NCBI GenBank assembly: GCA_002435755.1
Contig: DIYH01000016.1
Coordinates: 52,130 to 116,129 of the forward strand
Direction: 5' to 3'
DNA length: 64,000 bases
Source of the DNA: Flammeovirgaceae bacterium UBA6059
GTDB taxonomy: Bacteria > Bacteroidota > Bacteroidia > Cytophagales > Cyclobacteriaceae
This document shows, in pieces, positions 9,038-18,141 of the stretch. Made by a program: the position numbers and the translations under genes. The notes below the pieces were generated by a model. It did not search any database and was not told the origin of the DNA. It saw nothing but the letters and a program-made list of their open reading frames with translations. The first letter of the stretch is position 1; each line of letters opens with the position of its first letter.

Positions 9038-10216
9038 ATGAAAACCATTTTTTTCGGTTTCCTGAATATTTTCAAATCACTCCGCCTTTTCTGGCTCTCC
9101 CTATCGGGGAAAACTGAAAGTGATATACATAACAAGCGCGTCACCAGTTTGAAAGCCTGGGATGACTACTGCGACGGCTTGAAATCTGCAGGAGCAGCAT
9201 TGCTATATCCAGGAGCGCCCACCGACCCGAAACAAATGGCAGAAGGCATAAGATACCTCTCACGGCTCACCAGGGCGGGACTAGAAGCCTTTGTCGAGTT
9301 TGGAGATCCAAGATTTCCAGTTTTTCGGAGGACCGTGCATGAGACGATCAAGATGGGCGCGGATAACCCTGACAACCATTATCTTAATGCGCAGATCAGC
9401 GGTGATTATGACTATGTCATTTCTGGTAAGCGCAATACTATTGACTACTTTGGTCTCTTTACTCAGAATGGTAGCTATGGCACTACGGGTGGGCTCTCGC
9501 CGTGCGGTAAGCTCGAAGATGATGAACTGATGGTAGAGTCAGATGGAAGCTTCGAGATAATCTTAAGCAAAGAGCGACGAGGTAGGAATTGGTTAAAAGT
9601 AGAGGCAGATACCAGTTTGTTGATGGTGAGACAGACCTACCGGAATCGTGAAACGGAGGTCCCGGTTGAGCTGAGCATAAAGGCATTGGGAGTAGGAGGA
9701 ACACCCGGAAGTATATCTCCTAAGCAGATCGATGAGGGCCTAAACTCTGCAGGTCTATTGGTAGCAGGAGCCCCAATGCTTTTTTCCAAATGGGCAAAGG
9801 GCTTTCAAAATCATACGAACGAATTGCCTTTGTTTGACCCTGAAGTATCCAATGCGGCTGGTGGTGATGCGAATATCATTTACTATCATAGTCACTGGAA
9901 GCTCGAAAATGATGAGGCATTGGTGATTGAAGTAAGCCCACCAGATTGTGATAACTGGAACTTCCAGCTCAACAACTATTGGATGGAGTCACTCGACTAT
10001 CGCTACCACAATATCTGCATCAACGATTTTTCTGCTAAGAGAGAATCAGATGGAATGATCAAGGTAATGGTGGCGCACCAAAATCCGGGACATCCTAACT
10101 GGATCCAGACGGCAGGACATAACGAGGGGACCATGTGTTGGCGATGGTATCGACCTAAAGGTGAATACCCTGATAGTGTACTAGTGAGAAAAGTGAAATT
10201 CGCTGACCTCTCTTGA
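9038..10216 (+). CDS. DUF1214 domain protein
   Basis: About 392 residues from the ATG chosen here; an in-frame TTG 21 bases upstream is an alternative start. The C-terminal third carries the DUF1214 pattern: WNFQLNNYWMESLDYRYH, a conserved ND, VMVAHQNPGHPNWIQTAGH and the terminal RWYRP. DUF1214 proteins are beta-rich and often accompany DUF1254 domains; here DUF1254 is not recognisable and the N-terminal 250 residues are an extension without a motif I know. A hydrophobic N-terminus (TIFFGFLNIFKSLRLFWLSL) could be a membrane anchor. Its stop overlaps the TTG start of the sulfotransferase gene, so the genes form one operon. The biochemical role is unknown. Confidence 0.75.
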   Translation: MKTIFFGFLNIFKSLRLFWLSLSGKTESDIHNKRVTSLKAWDDYCDGLKSAGAALLYPGAPTDPKQMAEGIRYLSRLTRAGLEAFVEFGDPRFPVFRRTVHETIKMGADNPDNHYLNAQISGDYDYVISGKRNTIDYFGLFTQNGSYGTTGGLSPCGKLEDDELMVESDGSFEIILSKERRGRNWLKVEADTSLLMVRQTYRNRETEVPVELSIKALGVGGTPGSISPKQIDEGLNSAGLLVAGAPMLFSKWAKGFQNHTNELPLFDPEVSNAAGGDANIIYYHSHWKLENDEALVIEVSPPDCDNWNFQLNNYWMESLDYRYHNICINDFSAKRESDGMIKVMVAHQNPGHPNWIQTAGHNEGTMCWRWYRPKGEYPDSVLVRKVKFADLS

Positions 10217-11379
10217 ACGAGCCGAAGACCAAATGGCCTATTCAATTGTTCAATTTGATCTCACGAAGAGGTTCGGTTGACGTTGATCGCCTGATCAAGT
10301 CTGCTAGGAGTAAGACTAAAATGACTAATCTGGGCAATGATTTTGATGTGGAGCCTCTTAATGTCCTGTGTAGATCTATCAACAATGAGGCACGCTTGCA
10401 TCCGTTTGGGATGTTCATGATGAGGCAGAAACTCACAGGTCAATTAGAGAGTCGTCTATGGGCTGAGCACTGGTTTAACAAATATCCTGAGATACTTGAG
10501 CAGCAATTGTTACCTGTGGTCTTAATTACAGGACTACAGCGCACTGGCACGACTAAGCTTCAGCGCCTGCTGTCTCAATTGCCAGGAGTCAGAGGACTCA
10601 GGAGTTGGGAAGGGCTCTATCCAGCGCCTATCGGGAATAAGGGCGAAACCAAGCACCGGATCAATAAAACCAGGATGAACGAACGTGCGGTAAGGTGGAT
10701 ATCTCCAAGCTTTTATACTATCCATCCGATAGAACACAACAACTATGAGGAAGACGTTCTACTTCTGGACTTTCAGTTTATGAGCAGCACTTCAGAGGCT
10801 ATCATGCAAGTGCCGAGCTATGCCGAATATCTCAATGGAATGGATCAGTCCGCTGCGTACAATTATGAAATCAAATTGCTTAAGCTACTTCAATGGCAAA
10901 AGGGAGGCACACACTTGGTGCTTAAGTCGCCGCACCATTTGGAGTTCCTGGACACAATAAGTGAATTGTTTCCTGATCTGTATCTCATATGGCCCCATCG
11001 TGATCCCAAAACCACCATTCCTTCCTATATGAGCATGCTTTACCATGGTCGGCGAATGTTCAGCGATGATGTGAGTAGAAGAGAAATAGTGGATCATTGG
11101 GTTAATAAAATTGATATTATGCTTACCAAGGGGCTGAAAGATTTATCACTTATCCCAAAAACAAAACACTTACATTTCTCAGACTTGATGGACGATCAAG
11201 AGTCGACACTTGATCGGCTTTGTAGCTGGTCAGGTATCAAGTATCAAGCTTCGGTTCAAGTCGAAACCACTTATAGGAGTCGTCATACTTATGACCTCAA
11301 GGATTGGGAGCTTACTGCAGACAATATTGACAGGCAATTCGACTATTACATCAAGGCAATGAACTCTTTTGAAAGATGA
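10213..11379 (+). CDS. Sulfotransferase family protein
   Basis: A 388-residue PAPS-dependent sulfotransferase. The 5'-phosphosulfate loop is LITGLQRTGTTKLQRLL (residues 104-120), and the 3'-phosphate site is visible as WPHRDPKTTIPSYMSML with its conserved Arg and Ser. The strongly conserved block RLHPFGMFMM lies near residue 61. Enzymes of this group transfer sulfate to hydroxyl groups of lipids, sterols or glycans. The start chosen is a TTG that overlaps the preceding stop; the first in-frame ATG would cut off about 36 residues that look family-like (SVDVDRLIKSARSKT). The stop overlaps the SDR start by four bases. The acceptor substrate is unknown. Confidence 0.85.
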   Translation: MNEPKTKWPIQLFNLISRRGSVDVDRLIKSARSKTKMTNLGNDFDVEPLNVLCRSINNEARLHPFGMFMMRQKLTGQLESRLWAEHWFNKYPEILEQQLLPVVLITGLQRTGTTKLQRLLSQLPGVRGLRSWEGLYPAPIGNKGETKHRINKTRMNERAVRWISPSFYTIHPIEHNNYEEDVLLLDFQFMSSTSEAIMQVPSYAEYLNGMDQSAAYNYEIKLLKLLQWQKGGTHLVLKSPHHLEFLDTISELFPDLYLIWPHRDPKTTIPSYMSMLYHGRRMFSDDVSRREIVDHWVNKIDIMLTKGLKDLSLIPKTKHLHFSDLMDDQESTLDRLCSWSGIKYQASVQVETTYRSRHTYDLKDWELTADNIDRQFDYYIKAMNSFER

Positions 11380-12344
11380 GCGAGAAGAAGTATTCAAATC
11401 CTGTTTCAGCAACGATCAATGGGATTATTGCACTTTACAAGAGCAAAGGAGAGAAAGTCACACTACCGGAAAATATAGACCTTTCTGGTAAGCGCATCAT
11501 GATCACCGGATCAAGTGCTGGCTTGGGCCTAGCTACCGCAATAAGAGTCGCGGAAGCAGGAGCAGAACTCATCATGGCCGTGAGAAGTGGCATCCCTGAT
11601 AAGGGAGAATTGGTAAAGTCCAGGTCTGGTAACCCGAATGTCAGAATGTATCATGTTGATCTTTCAGACTTTGATAGCATCGATATCTTTCTGGATGAAC
11701 TGGAAGGAGACGGTGTGAAACTTGATGTCTTCATCGCTAACGCAGCAATGGTGCCTTTGGAAAGCAGACAAACAAAGCAAGGCATGGAGGAGATGTTCAT
11801 GGTCAACTACTTGTCGACATTCTACCTGATTAATCAGTTGGTGTCGAGGGAGATTATTGATGTGACACAATCTCCCCGTATCATCATAATCTCCTCGGAG
11901 AGTCACCGTGACCCAGATCGTTTTGACTGGGACAGGTTTGGAGAATACCATCCTTATGGTGTCAAGGAAGTGATAGCAAAGTACGGATATTATAAACTGC
12001 TGCTCACCACTTTTGCCAATGAGTTTGCCAGATGCATCAATTCTGGTGATGCTCGAACCACGGTTCGGGTGCTCTGCCCTGGGCCGGTCAATAGTAGTAT
12101 TGCCAGAGAAGCTCCAGGTTGGATACAGCCTTTGCTTAAAGGCGTTTTTTCCTTGTTTTTCCGATCTCCAATGAAAGCAGCCGATCCCGTGATCTACTTC
12201 TGCCAAGAAGAGGAGAACGATGAGCCTATTGACTATCTATACCTTCTCCAGAAGAAGCCAATGGCCCCATTGACCCAAGATCCACAAAACGGAAAAATCC
12301 TGTGGGAGCGAAGTGAGGCTTTGATCAAGAAACTGGGATATTAG
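11376..12344 (+). CDS. SDR family oxidoreductase
   Basis: A 322-residue short-chain dehydrogenase/reductase. The NAD(P)-binding glycine motif is TGSSAGLG (residues 44-51), followed by ANAAM (the NNAG equivalent), IIIISSESH carrying the catalytic serine, and YGYYK as the YxxxK catalytic pair. The arrangement resembles the retinol-dehydrogenase/WWOX-like SDRs that act on hydrophobic alcohols. It is the last gene of the DUF1214/sulfotransferase/SDR operon, coupled by ATGA overlap. An enzyme oxidising or reducing the hydroxyl that the sulfotransferase modifies is a reasonable inference, not something the sequence proves. Confidence 0.9.
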   Translation: MSEKKYSNPVSATINGIIALYKSKGEKVTLPENIDLSGKRIMITGSSAGLGLATAIRVAEAGAELIMAVRSGIPDKGELVKSRSGNPNVRMYHVDLSDFDSIDIFLDELEGDGVKLDVFIANAAMVPLESRQTKQGMEEMFMVNYLSTFYLINQLVSREIIDVTQSPRIIIISSESHRDPDRFDWDRFGEYHPYGVKEVIAKYGYYKLLLTTFANEFARCINSGDARTTVRVLCPGPVNSSIAREAPGWIQPLLKGVFSLFFRSPMKAADPVIYFCQEEENDEPIDYLYLLQKKPMAPLTQDPQNGKILWERSEALIKKLGY

Positions 12345-12457
12345 CCAATTATCATGACCAATATGAGTCAGCTAGTTCCGCAATGCCTCTGCTAATGACT
12401 ATCAATAGGGCATGTTGTTTATGGGAAGGGTCTTATCATTTTAATTCAGCAGCCTGA

Positions 12458-13144
12458 TTAATCGTTAAAAATGAAGAACCCATAGCCTCCCGGATCTCTG
12501 ATGATGATATTGTCGACTATGCCTTCCTTGTTAAAGTGAGTGATCTCTTCGGTGATAGGAATGTTGGCCTCTCTGATTTTTTGGATGACTTCTAGGTTTT
12601 TGCCGCTGTTGAAGTAGGTAAACGATGGATTGAAAAACAAATGTGGGCACACCAGCGGCTTCATTACACTCACTTTGAAGTCATCGTCATTAGCTAGTAC
12701 GCAATAGCTGTCTTCCGGACTTCCCATTGTGATTTTGAATCCCAGCGTATGCCATATATCAATCGACTTTTTGACGTCAGTGGCTTCAAGACTCAAACCT
12801 GAGAAATTACCAGGCATAGCCGGGCTGATCTTATTTTCTTCAACTGAGAAACTTGGCTCACCCTCCATGAGATATATCCAACATCCGCTCAGGTCATTAA
12901 GAAGATATCCCCCGGAAATTGGATGCACCAGGGTCTTATCTTTTAACTGGTCAGTAGTATCTTTCCATGAAGCCGCGTACATTTTGATGCCTGGTCTGAT
13001 ATAGCGATCAGGATTGATCTCAACAATTGCAGAACCACCAGCAACAATAACCGGGTCAGTCTCTGAAACAACTGTAAAGTCAAGTCGCTTGTAGAAGTCC
13101 AGGCTGTTGGAGAGGTCATTCGTAGGAGTGATGATAGTTGTCAT
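12458..13144 (-). CDS. Two-domain VOC (glyoxalase/dioxygenase-fold) protein
   Basis: A 228-residue protein made of two tandem vicinal-oxygen-chelate modules: the first runs from ITPTNDLSNSLDFYKRLDFTVV to about residue 112, and the second begins at FSGLSLEATDVKKSIDIWHTLGFKI and ends at DNIIIRDPGGYGFFIF. VOC proteins include glyoxalase I, ring-cleavage dioxygenases, fosfomycin thiol-transferases and drug-binding proteins. The usual metal-binding His/Glu residues are not clearly in place in either half, so a binding rather than catalytic role is possible. It is convergent with the SDR gene and monocistronic as far as can be seen. Confidence 0.8.
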   Translation of the reverse strand: MTTIITPTNDLSNSLDFYKRLDFTVVSETDPVIVAGGSAIVEINPDRYIRPGIKMYAASWKDTTDQLKDKTLVHPISGGYLLNDLSGCWIYLMEGEPSFSVEENKISPAMPGNFSGLSLEATDVKKSIDIWHTLGFKITMGSPEDSYCVLANDDDFKVSVMKPLVCPHLFFNPSFTYFNSGKNLEVIQKIREANIPITEEITHFNKEGIVDNIIIRDPGGYGFFIFND

Positions 13145-13241
13145 GCTCGTCTTTTTTTGTCCTAAAGGAAGAAGTTCAGCGGCAAAATTCCCTCATACTT
13201 TAGTATGATCTTGAAGATGAAACGATCGGAATGCTGATTTT

Positions 13242-13622
13242 TTAGTTCGATTGAGTCATTTTCCATTCCTGCTTCACAAGTACAACTATGATGGCGATTT
13301 CACCAAGGAAGTAGAAGATGCCCAAGGTTGTAAGTGTATTCCATAACTGGATTACCAGAACTAGCGTGACAACACAATAGAGGCTATTCGCGATAGCAAT
13401 CGCTTTGAGAAATCCATAACCACCTTTCTTAATCATAGTGCAACATGTAAAAGAGTAGAGGGCGTAGAATACAACTATGATAGCTAAAGGAGTCAGTACT
13501 TTAGTGGGCATTCCAACATATTCCTCTAGTTGTGGTAACACCAAACCTAGCATGCCTGCAGTGATCAAGGCACCTGTACCATCCAAGAAGAAGAGTTTAC
13601 GGACATTGAGTTTACCTAACAT
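13242..13622 (-). CDS. Small four-helix membrane protein of unknown function
   Basis: A 126-residue membrane protein when started at the internal ATG that gives MLGKLNVRKLFFLDGTGALITAG; an upstream ATG would add 22 residues that do not look conserved. Four hydrophobic helices are visible (about residues 10-30, 45-65, 75-95 and 100-118). I have seen similar short proteins with a LFLLDG-like opening in Bacteroidota but know of no assigned function. It lies 82 bases downstream of the PadR gene on the same strand and may belong to that unit. Confidence 0.6.
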   Translation of the reverse strand: MLGKLNVRKLFFLDGTGALITAGMLGLVLPQLEEYVGMPTKVLTPLAIIVVFYALYSFTCCTMIKKGGYGFLKAIAIANSLYCVVTLVLVIQLWNTLTTLGIFYFLGEIAIIVVLVKQEWKMTQSN

Positions 13623-13704
13623 ATGGGGAGCTCGAATGGGTTTATAGGTATTGACCAGTACATTTAAAGGTACTACCCCTCTCATCACATAGAGCGGGTC
13701 TGGC

Positions 13705-14034
13705 TTAAGTGGTCAAAGCATTTGGCGGTAGCTGACCCCAAAGTAGCTGACGAGCCTCTTGGATGTCAGTAAGGACCTGACTGCCAAGCTTTGTGACCTT
13801 AAAATAACGCTTTCTGCGCCCGCCACGTTGCATCGTAGCTCCACCCATATAAGATTGGGCATAGCCCTTCCCTTCCAGACGATGGAGTGTGGCGTGCACC
13901 GCACTTACGCTCATCTTTCTATTGAGTTGTAGCTCTATTTCTTTAGTGATAGCTACTCCATAGGCTTCTTCCTGCAACATGGCCACCATGAGCAATACTA
14001 CTTCTTCCAATTCTCCAATATAAGTTTTGCGCAT
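13705..14034 (-). CDS. PadR family transcriptional regulator
   Basis: A 109-residue winged-helix regulator of the PadR family. It starts with MRKTYIGELEEVVLLMVAML, the conserved N-terminal helix, continues through YGVAITKEIE and SVSAVHATLHRLEGKGY (recognition helix and wing), and ends with the RKRYFKVTKLGSQVL wing strand. PadR proteins repress nearby transport or stress genes and respond to small ligands or membrane stress. It follows the large FtsX-type permease gene by 11 bases on the same strand, so it probably controls its own operon. A second PadR-permease pair in the window has the opposite gene order. Confidence 0.9.
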   Translation of the reverse strand: MRKTYIGELEEVVLLMVAMLQEEAYGVAITKEIELQLNRKMSVSAVHATLHRLEGKGYAQSYMGGATMQRGGRRKRYFKVTKLGSQVLTDIQEARQLLWGQLPPNALTT

Positions 14035-14045
14035 ATGTCAACTGG

Positions 14046-16685
14046 TTATTCTGACTTGAGGGTATCCACAGGATTCATTAATGCAGTTTGTATGGTTTGC
14101 ACGCTTATTGATAGTGCCGTGAGCATGAGTGTGAACAATGCAGCGGCAGCAAAGTAGTACCAACTCAGGTCGATATGATAGGCATAACCTGATAACCAAT
14201 CATCAAGCAGCCACCAGGCGATGGGAATAGCAATGAGGATGGAGATCATCGTCAACTTTAAAAATGAATTGGAAAAGATACCAATGATGTCGAGCAAGGT
14301 AGCCCCGAGTACTTTGCGAATTCCAATTTCTTTAGTTCTCTGTTCGGCAGAAGTCATTGCCAATCCGAACAGGCCGAGACAACATATTACCATTGAGATG
14401 ATCGTGAATACGTTGGCTAAGCTAGAGACAGTCTCTTCGTACCTGTAGAGTTTGGCATATTCCGTATCCATGAATTCGTATTCAACAGCATAATTTGGGT
14501 TGATCCTGCTAAGTGTTTGCTCGATACTTTCAATAGCTGTCCTTGTTTGGCCGACATTGGTTTTGACAAGCAGATTTCCGAATGTTAAATCCTCTTTTAC
14601 ATCCATGATGACAGGCTTGATCGGTTGGTGAAGTGAATTGATATGATAGTCCTTCAAAATGCCAATGATCTTCCCTTTTTTGTCCCATGCTGATATCCAT
14701 TTGCCGATAGGTGCTTCAATACCCATCTGCTTCACTGCCATTTCGTTGATCAAAAAGCTATTGGTGTCTGACGCTATGCTTCTTGAAAAGCCCCTTCCTT
14801 CGGCTATTTCTAGCTGCATCATATCGATGTAATCGAAACCTACCGAAGTGGGGAAGAAACCAACATTATCTCCGGGCTGCTTACTCTGCCAGTTGATTGG
14901 TGCAGTAGTCTCGAAATTCATGGCATGAGGCGCTTCACTTGACCTGTCAACCAGGCTGATACCCGGCATTTTCTCCAGTTCGTTTTTCAGCAAGTGATAT
15001 TTTTCGACCAGGTCTCCTTCGATGGGTACATAGATGACATTAGACCGGTCATACCCCAAATCGCTGTTTTTGACATAACTGGTCTGCTGGTAGACGACCA
15101 CCGTGACCAGGAGCATGATCACGGCTAGTACCGATTGCAATATGACCAGCCCTCTCTGCATCATTACGGTAGTGGGAGAAAACTTAAAGTCTCGCTTGAT
15201 CACTGTGGTGACCTTGAGCGAAGAAAGAAAAATGGAAGGATAGGCACCAGAGAGGAGACCTACCAGAATTGAAAGCAGAAGAATGAATCCCCATGCATAG
15301 GGTTCACGGTAGGGCATCTCTATATGGAGACCCATGAGATTATTGAGCAGTGGCAGAGTAATAGCAACAAACACTATAGCGATGAACATGCTCAGAAGGG
15401 AAAGTAGGATAGATTCGGTTAGGAATTGAGAGTTAAGTTCTAACCTTGACGAACCCATTACTTTACGTACACCTATTTCTCGTGATCTTCTGACGGAACG
15501 GGCAGTGGCAAGGCCAGCAAAATTGATACAAGCTAGTAGAAGTATGCATATCGCTACCCAAGAGAATGTGAATAGATAATCAACTTTTCCACCTACCGGA
15601 ATCCCGTTTTCAAACTTGTTGTAAAGGTACTTCTCCGCAAACGGCATCATACCCAGACTTACCTTGACATTCGGATATTCGCTTAGACGTTCATCCAGGA
15701 ACCCTGTGACCTGACTACTGATGCCTTGTCGATCAGCGTTTTCTTCGAGTTGCACATAGGTGACCCATTTATTGCTCGCCCGATTGATTTTACCCAGCGT
15801 ATTGAGCTCCCAATTGAGCAGGTAGTCGAACTGCATTGAGCTATTGCTTTTAATATTTTCAAAGACCGCCGTAACCACGAGGTTAAGTTTGTTTTCGTAC
15901 CTCAATGATTGGCCGATGGCATTTTTGGGAGAATCAAAAAACAGTTCTGCCATTTTCTGAGAGATGGCAATGTCATATGGATCGCTAAAGATATTTTGCT
16001 CAGACCCGGCCATGATATCAAAAGAAAACATGTCAAGAAAGTCCCTGGTGACCACTGCTCCTTCAATCTTGTGGATCTCATCACCAGCCCTAAAAGTATG
16101 GGCATAGCCCCATGGCAATTCATAGAGAGGATGATACTCCGCGGCACGTTGAATCCCTGGAATTGCTTGTTTGAGCTGCTCACTCAAGGCGTCCTTTTGA
16201 TTCCACGTAGGGCTTACAAATTCGAATGGGATCGGGTAGCCACCAACCGTGTTATCAGCCCCTTTCTCCGTGTAGAATAGTGCGTACAGCTGATCACCAT
16301 TCTCATGAAAGGTATCAACTGAGCGCTCACTTTGTATCCATAAGGCTATCGCAATAAATGCGGATAAGCCCAGTGAAAGACTAATCACATTCAGCACGGT
16401 ATAACCCCTACCATTAATGATCTGTCGTTTTGCGAGTTTGAGGTGATTACTTAGCATGGTCATGTAGTTTGTTTGAGGAATAATTTGAGGCCTCTTCAGC
16501 GCATAAGCTCTAAGGAATTTGAGGGCATGCCATGTGTAGATCCAATCCGCTTTGTGTTTTCCATAATTAACTACCCAATCTGTATAGCATTCTTCCAGGT
16601 CTCCTTCTATTTCTTCAATGAGATGGTATTTGCAGAGACGGTTGAGTAGCGTACCTGGCCATTTGGGAGGAATGGGATCATTCAT
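14046..16685 (-). CDS. FtsX-like (MacB-type) ABC permease with prefix domain, lacking an adjacent ATPase
   Basis: An 879-residue inner-membrane protein. Residues 1-70 (KWPGTLLNRLCKYHLIEEIEGDLEECY...) form the permease prefix domain typical of Cytophagales. Helix 1 is YTVLNVISLSLGLSAFIAIAL, followed by a large periplasmic MacB-like domain, three helices near 380-480 with ARSVRRSREIGVRKVMGSSR, a second periplasmic domain, and a final three-helix FtsX block with EQRTKEIGIRKVLGA. The two REIGVRKV-type motifs are the coupling helices that contact an ATPase. No ATP-binding gene lies next to it, so it must borrow one or act differently. Likely roles are mechanotransmission or export of antimicrobials or lipoproteins. 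It shares an operon with the PadR gene downstream. Confidence 0.9.
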   Translation of the reverse strand: MNDPIPPKWPGTLLNRLCKYHLIEEIEGDLEECYTDWVVNYGKHKADWIYTWHALKFLRAYALKRPQIIPQTNYMTMLSNHLKLAKRQIINGRGYTVLNVISLSLGLSAFIAIALWIQSERSVDTFHENGDQLYALFYTEKGADNTVGGYPIPFEFVSPTWNQKDALSEQLKQAIPGIQRAAEYHPLYELPWGYAHTFRAGDEIHKIEGAVVTRDFLDMFSFDIMAGSEQNIFSDPYDIAISQKMAELFFDSPKNAIGQSLRYENKLNLVVTAVFENIKSNSSMQFDYLLNWELNTLGKINRASNKWVTYVQLEENADRQGISSQVTGFLDERLSEYPNVKVSLGMMPFAEKYLYNKFENGIPVGGKVDYLFTFSWVAICILLLACINFAGLATARSVRRSREIGVRKVMGSSRLELNSQFLTESILLSLLSMFIAIVFVAITLPLLNNLMGLHIEMPYREPYAWGFILLLSILVGLLSGAYPSIFLSSLKVTTVIKRDFKFSPTTVMMQRGLVILQSVLAVIMLLVTVVVYQQTSYVKNSDLGYDRSNVIYVPIEGDLVEKYHLLKNELEKMPGISLVDRSSEAPHAMNFETTAPINWQSKQPGDNVGFFPTSVGFDYIDMMQLEIAEGRGFSRSIASDTNSFLINEMAVKQMGIEAPIGKWISAWDKKGKIIGILKDYHINSLHQPIKPVIMDVKEDLTFGNLLVKTNVGQTRTAIESIEQTLSRINPNYAVEYEFMDTEYAKLYRYEETVSSLANVFTIISMVICCLGLFGLAMTSAEQRTKEIGIRKVLGATLLDIIGIFSNSFLKLTMISILIAIPIAWWLLDDWLSGYAYHIDLSWYYFAAAALFTLMLTALSISVQTIQTALMNPVDTLKSE

Positions 16686-16918
16686 GCAGCTATGCCTTTT
16701 CGATTTTCGTTGAGCTTTTGGTTATTAAATTAAGTTATGTAGAAGAAATAAACTAATCTTTGCAGCAACCTGATAATTCATACTATGAAAAGCTGGGGGG
16801 AATTCTTAGTTTGAACCGTTCTGAGACTCCTGGCCATTATAATGACAAGGGCTTTATTGTACGAAGATCAAGATTACTTTTGGTAACCTCCGTACGTGTT
16901 TTTCCAGTTTCAAGATAA

Positions 16919-17395
16919 CTACTTCAAAACGGTTCTTAGCAACTTAACCCAGGCATTCCATTTTGTTATTTTGTTGGAGCCGGTGAGTTGATTTTCGACT
17001 TTATCGAAGGCATCTTCAATAAGTGCATCATGAAGCCATCTAATGGCAATAGCCCACATCAATGTGCCAATGACTGTGGTTTGCATATCAATAGTATGCT
17101 TCAGCAAGGTCTCTTGAGAGCTTATCTCTTTGAAAACTAATGCGTGTGTTCCTTTGAATCCGTTTGGTTTTAAAAAACGGAATTTAATGGAGTTGGAATC
17201 ACGATAGGTGACTTCATATCCGATAGGTCCATGACCCCCGACAGCTCCTTCTTTCAACCCTTCTTTGAACCTCATGGGAGGCCATTGCTCCTGGGGCCAA
17301 ATTTTATCCTCTTTCGTGGCGAGTGACTTGAAGAGCACAGTCACCCTGTCGATTGGTTGTTGGATTACGCGTTCATGAACATTTAGGATTTTCAT
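16919..17395 (-). CDS. SRPBCC family protein
   Basis: A 158-residue SRPBCC-fold protein if started at the internal ATG giving MKILNVHERVIQQPIDRVTVLFKSLAT; 11 further residues upstream are possible but do not match the fold. The usual curved sheet is suggested by YEVTYRDSNSIKFRF and THALVFKEI, with the long C-terminal helix at LHDALIEDAFDKVENQL. It has no obvious operon partner; the gaps to the permease (233 bases) and to nudK (149 bases) are clear of genes. A hydrophobic-ligand-binding role is a family inference; the ligand is unknown. Confidence 0.75.
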   Translation of the reverse strand: MKILNVHERVIQQPIDRVTVLFKSLATKEDKIWPQEQWPPMRFKEGLKEGAVGGHGPIGYEVTYRDSNSIKFRFLKPNGFKGTHALVFKEISSQETLLKHTIDMQTTVIGTLMWAIAIRWLHDALIEDAFDKVENQLTGSNKITKWNAWVKLLRTVLK

Positions 17396-17544
17396 TTGAC
17401 CTATCCGGAATGGCGAGTGATACATCAAAAGAATCTTCTTATAGAATAGAACGATAACCTGGAATAAGGGTTAGGGGCAGTTATTGCTCTTTTTCTCCAC
17501 TTGATTTGTAGTAGCTATGTAATGTACCAGCAGAAATGGGGAGA

Positions 17545-18141
17545 TTAGTCCAGTAGCCCATTGATCTTCGCGTACTGTAAGAGCATGATCGTTTTACCAT
17601 CTTTGATTTCTCCTGTCTCGATCATATTGTAAGCCTCATCAAAATCAAGTTCGAGTACTTCGATATGTTCTTGCTCTTCTGACAGTCCACCACCTTCATA
17701 GACTTTCATCTTTGGATTGTATTCAGCCATAAAGAAGTAGAGGATCTCAGTAACGGAACCAGGAGACATGTATGATTCAAATATCTTCTGCACTTTATCC
17801 AACTTGTATCCGGTCTCCTCCTCTGTCTCTTTCCTAATGCAGTCTTCCGCATTGTCTTTGTCCAGCAGTCCAGCACATGCCTCTATCAGCATCCCGCTTT
17901 TATTGCCATTAATAAATGTAGGAAGACGGAACTGCCTTGTTAGAATTATTTTTTTACTGACCCTATTATACAGTAAAATAGTGGCTCCATTGCCTCTATC
18001 ATAGGCTTCCCTTGATTGTGTTTCCCATGAGCCATCCTTTCGTTGGTAGTCATAGGTGACTTTATTAAGTATGTACCAGTTGCTGGACAGGACTTCTGTC
18101 TTAAGGTTTTTGATGTGCTTATTCAACATTTGGTATTTCAT
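17545..18141 (-). CDS. nudK: NudK-type GDP-mannose pyrophosphatase (Nudix hydrolase)
   Basis: A 198-residue Nudix hydrolase that matches NudK of Escherichia coli along its length as I recall it: YDRGNGATILLYN, RQFRLPTFINGN, EACAGLLD, SPGSVTE and the C-terminal GEIKDGKTIMLL are all in place. NudK hydrolyses GDP-mannose and related nucleotide sugars in the cytoplasm. The Nudix box reads GLLDKDNAEDCIRK followed by ETEEETGY: the catalytic EE pair is intact, but the first glutamate of the box is replaced by asparagine. Its start overlaps the DUF4406-like gene by 23 bases. Confidence 0.9.
   Translation of the reverse strand: MKYQMLNKHIKNLKTEVLSSNWYILNKVTYDYQRKDGSWETQSREAYDRGNGATILLYNRVSKKIILTRQFRLPTFINGNKSGMLIEACAGLLDKDNAEDCIRKETEEETGYKLDKVQKIFESYMSPGSVTEILYFFMAEYNPKMKVYEGGGLSEEQEHIEVLELDFDEAYNMIETGEIKDGKTIMLLQYAKINGLLD

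Noticed and set aside
11664..12206. A 180-codon minus-strand frame
   Set aside because: It overlaps the SDR gene, which has a full NAD-binding and catalytic motif set.
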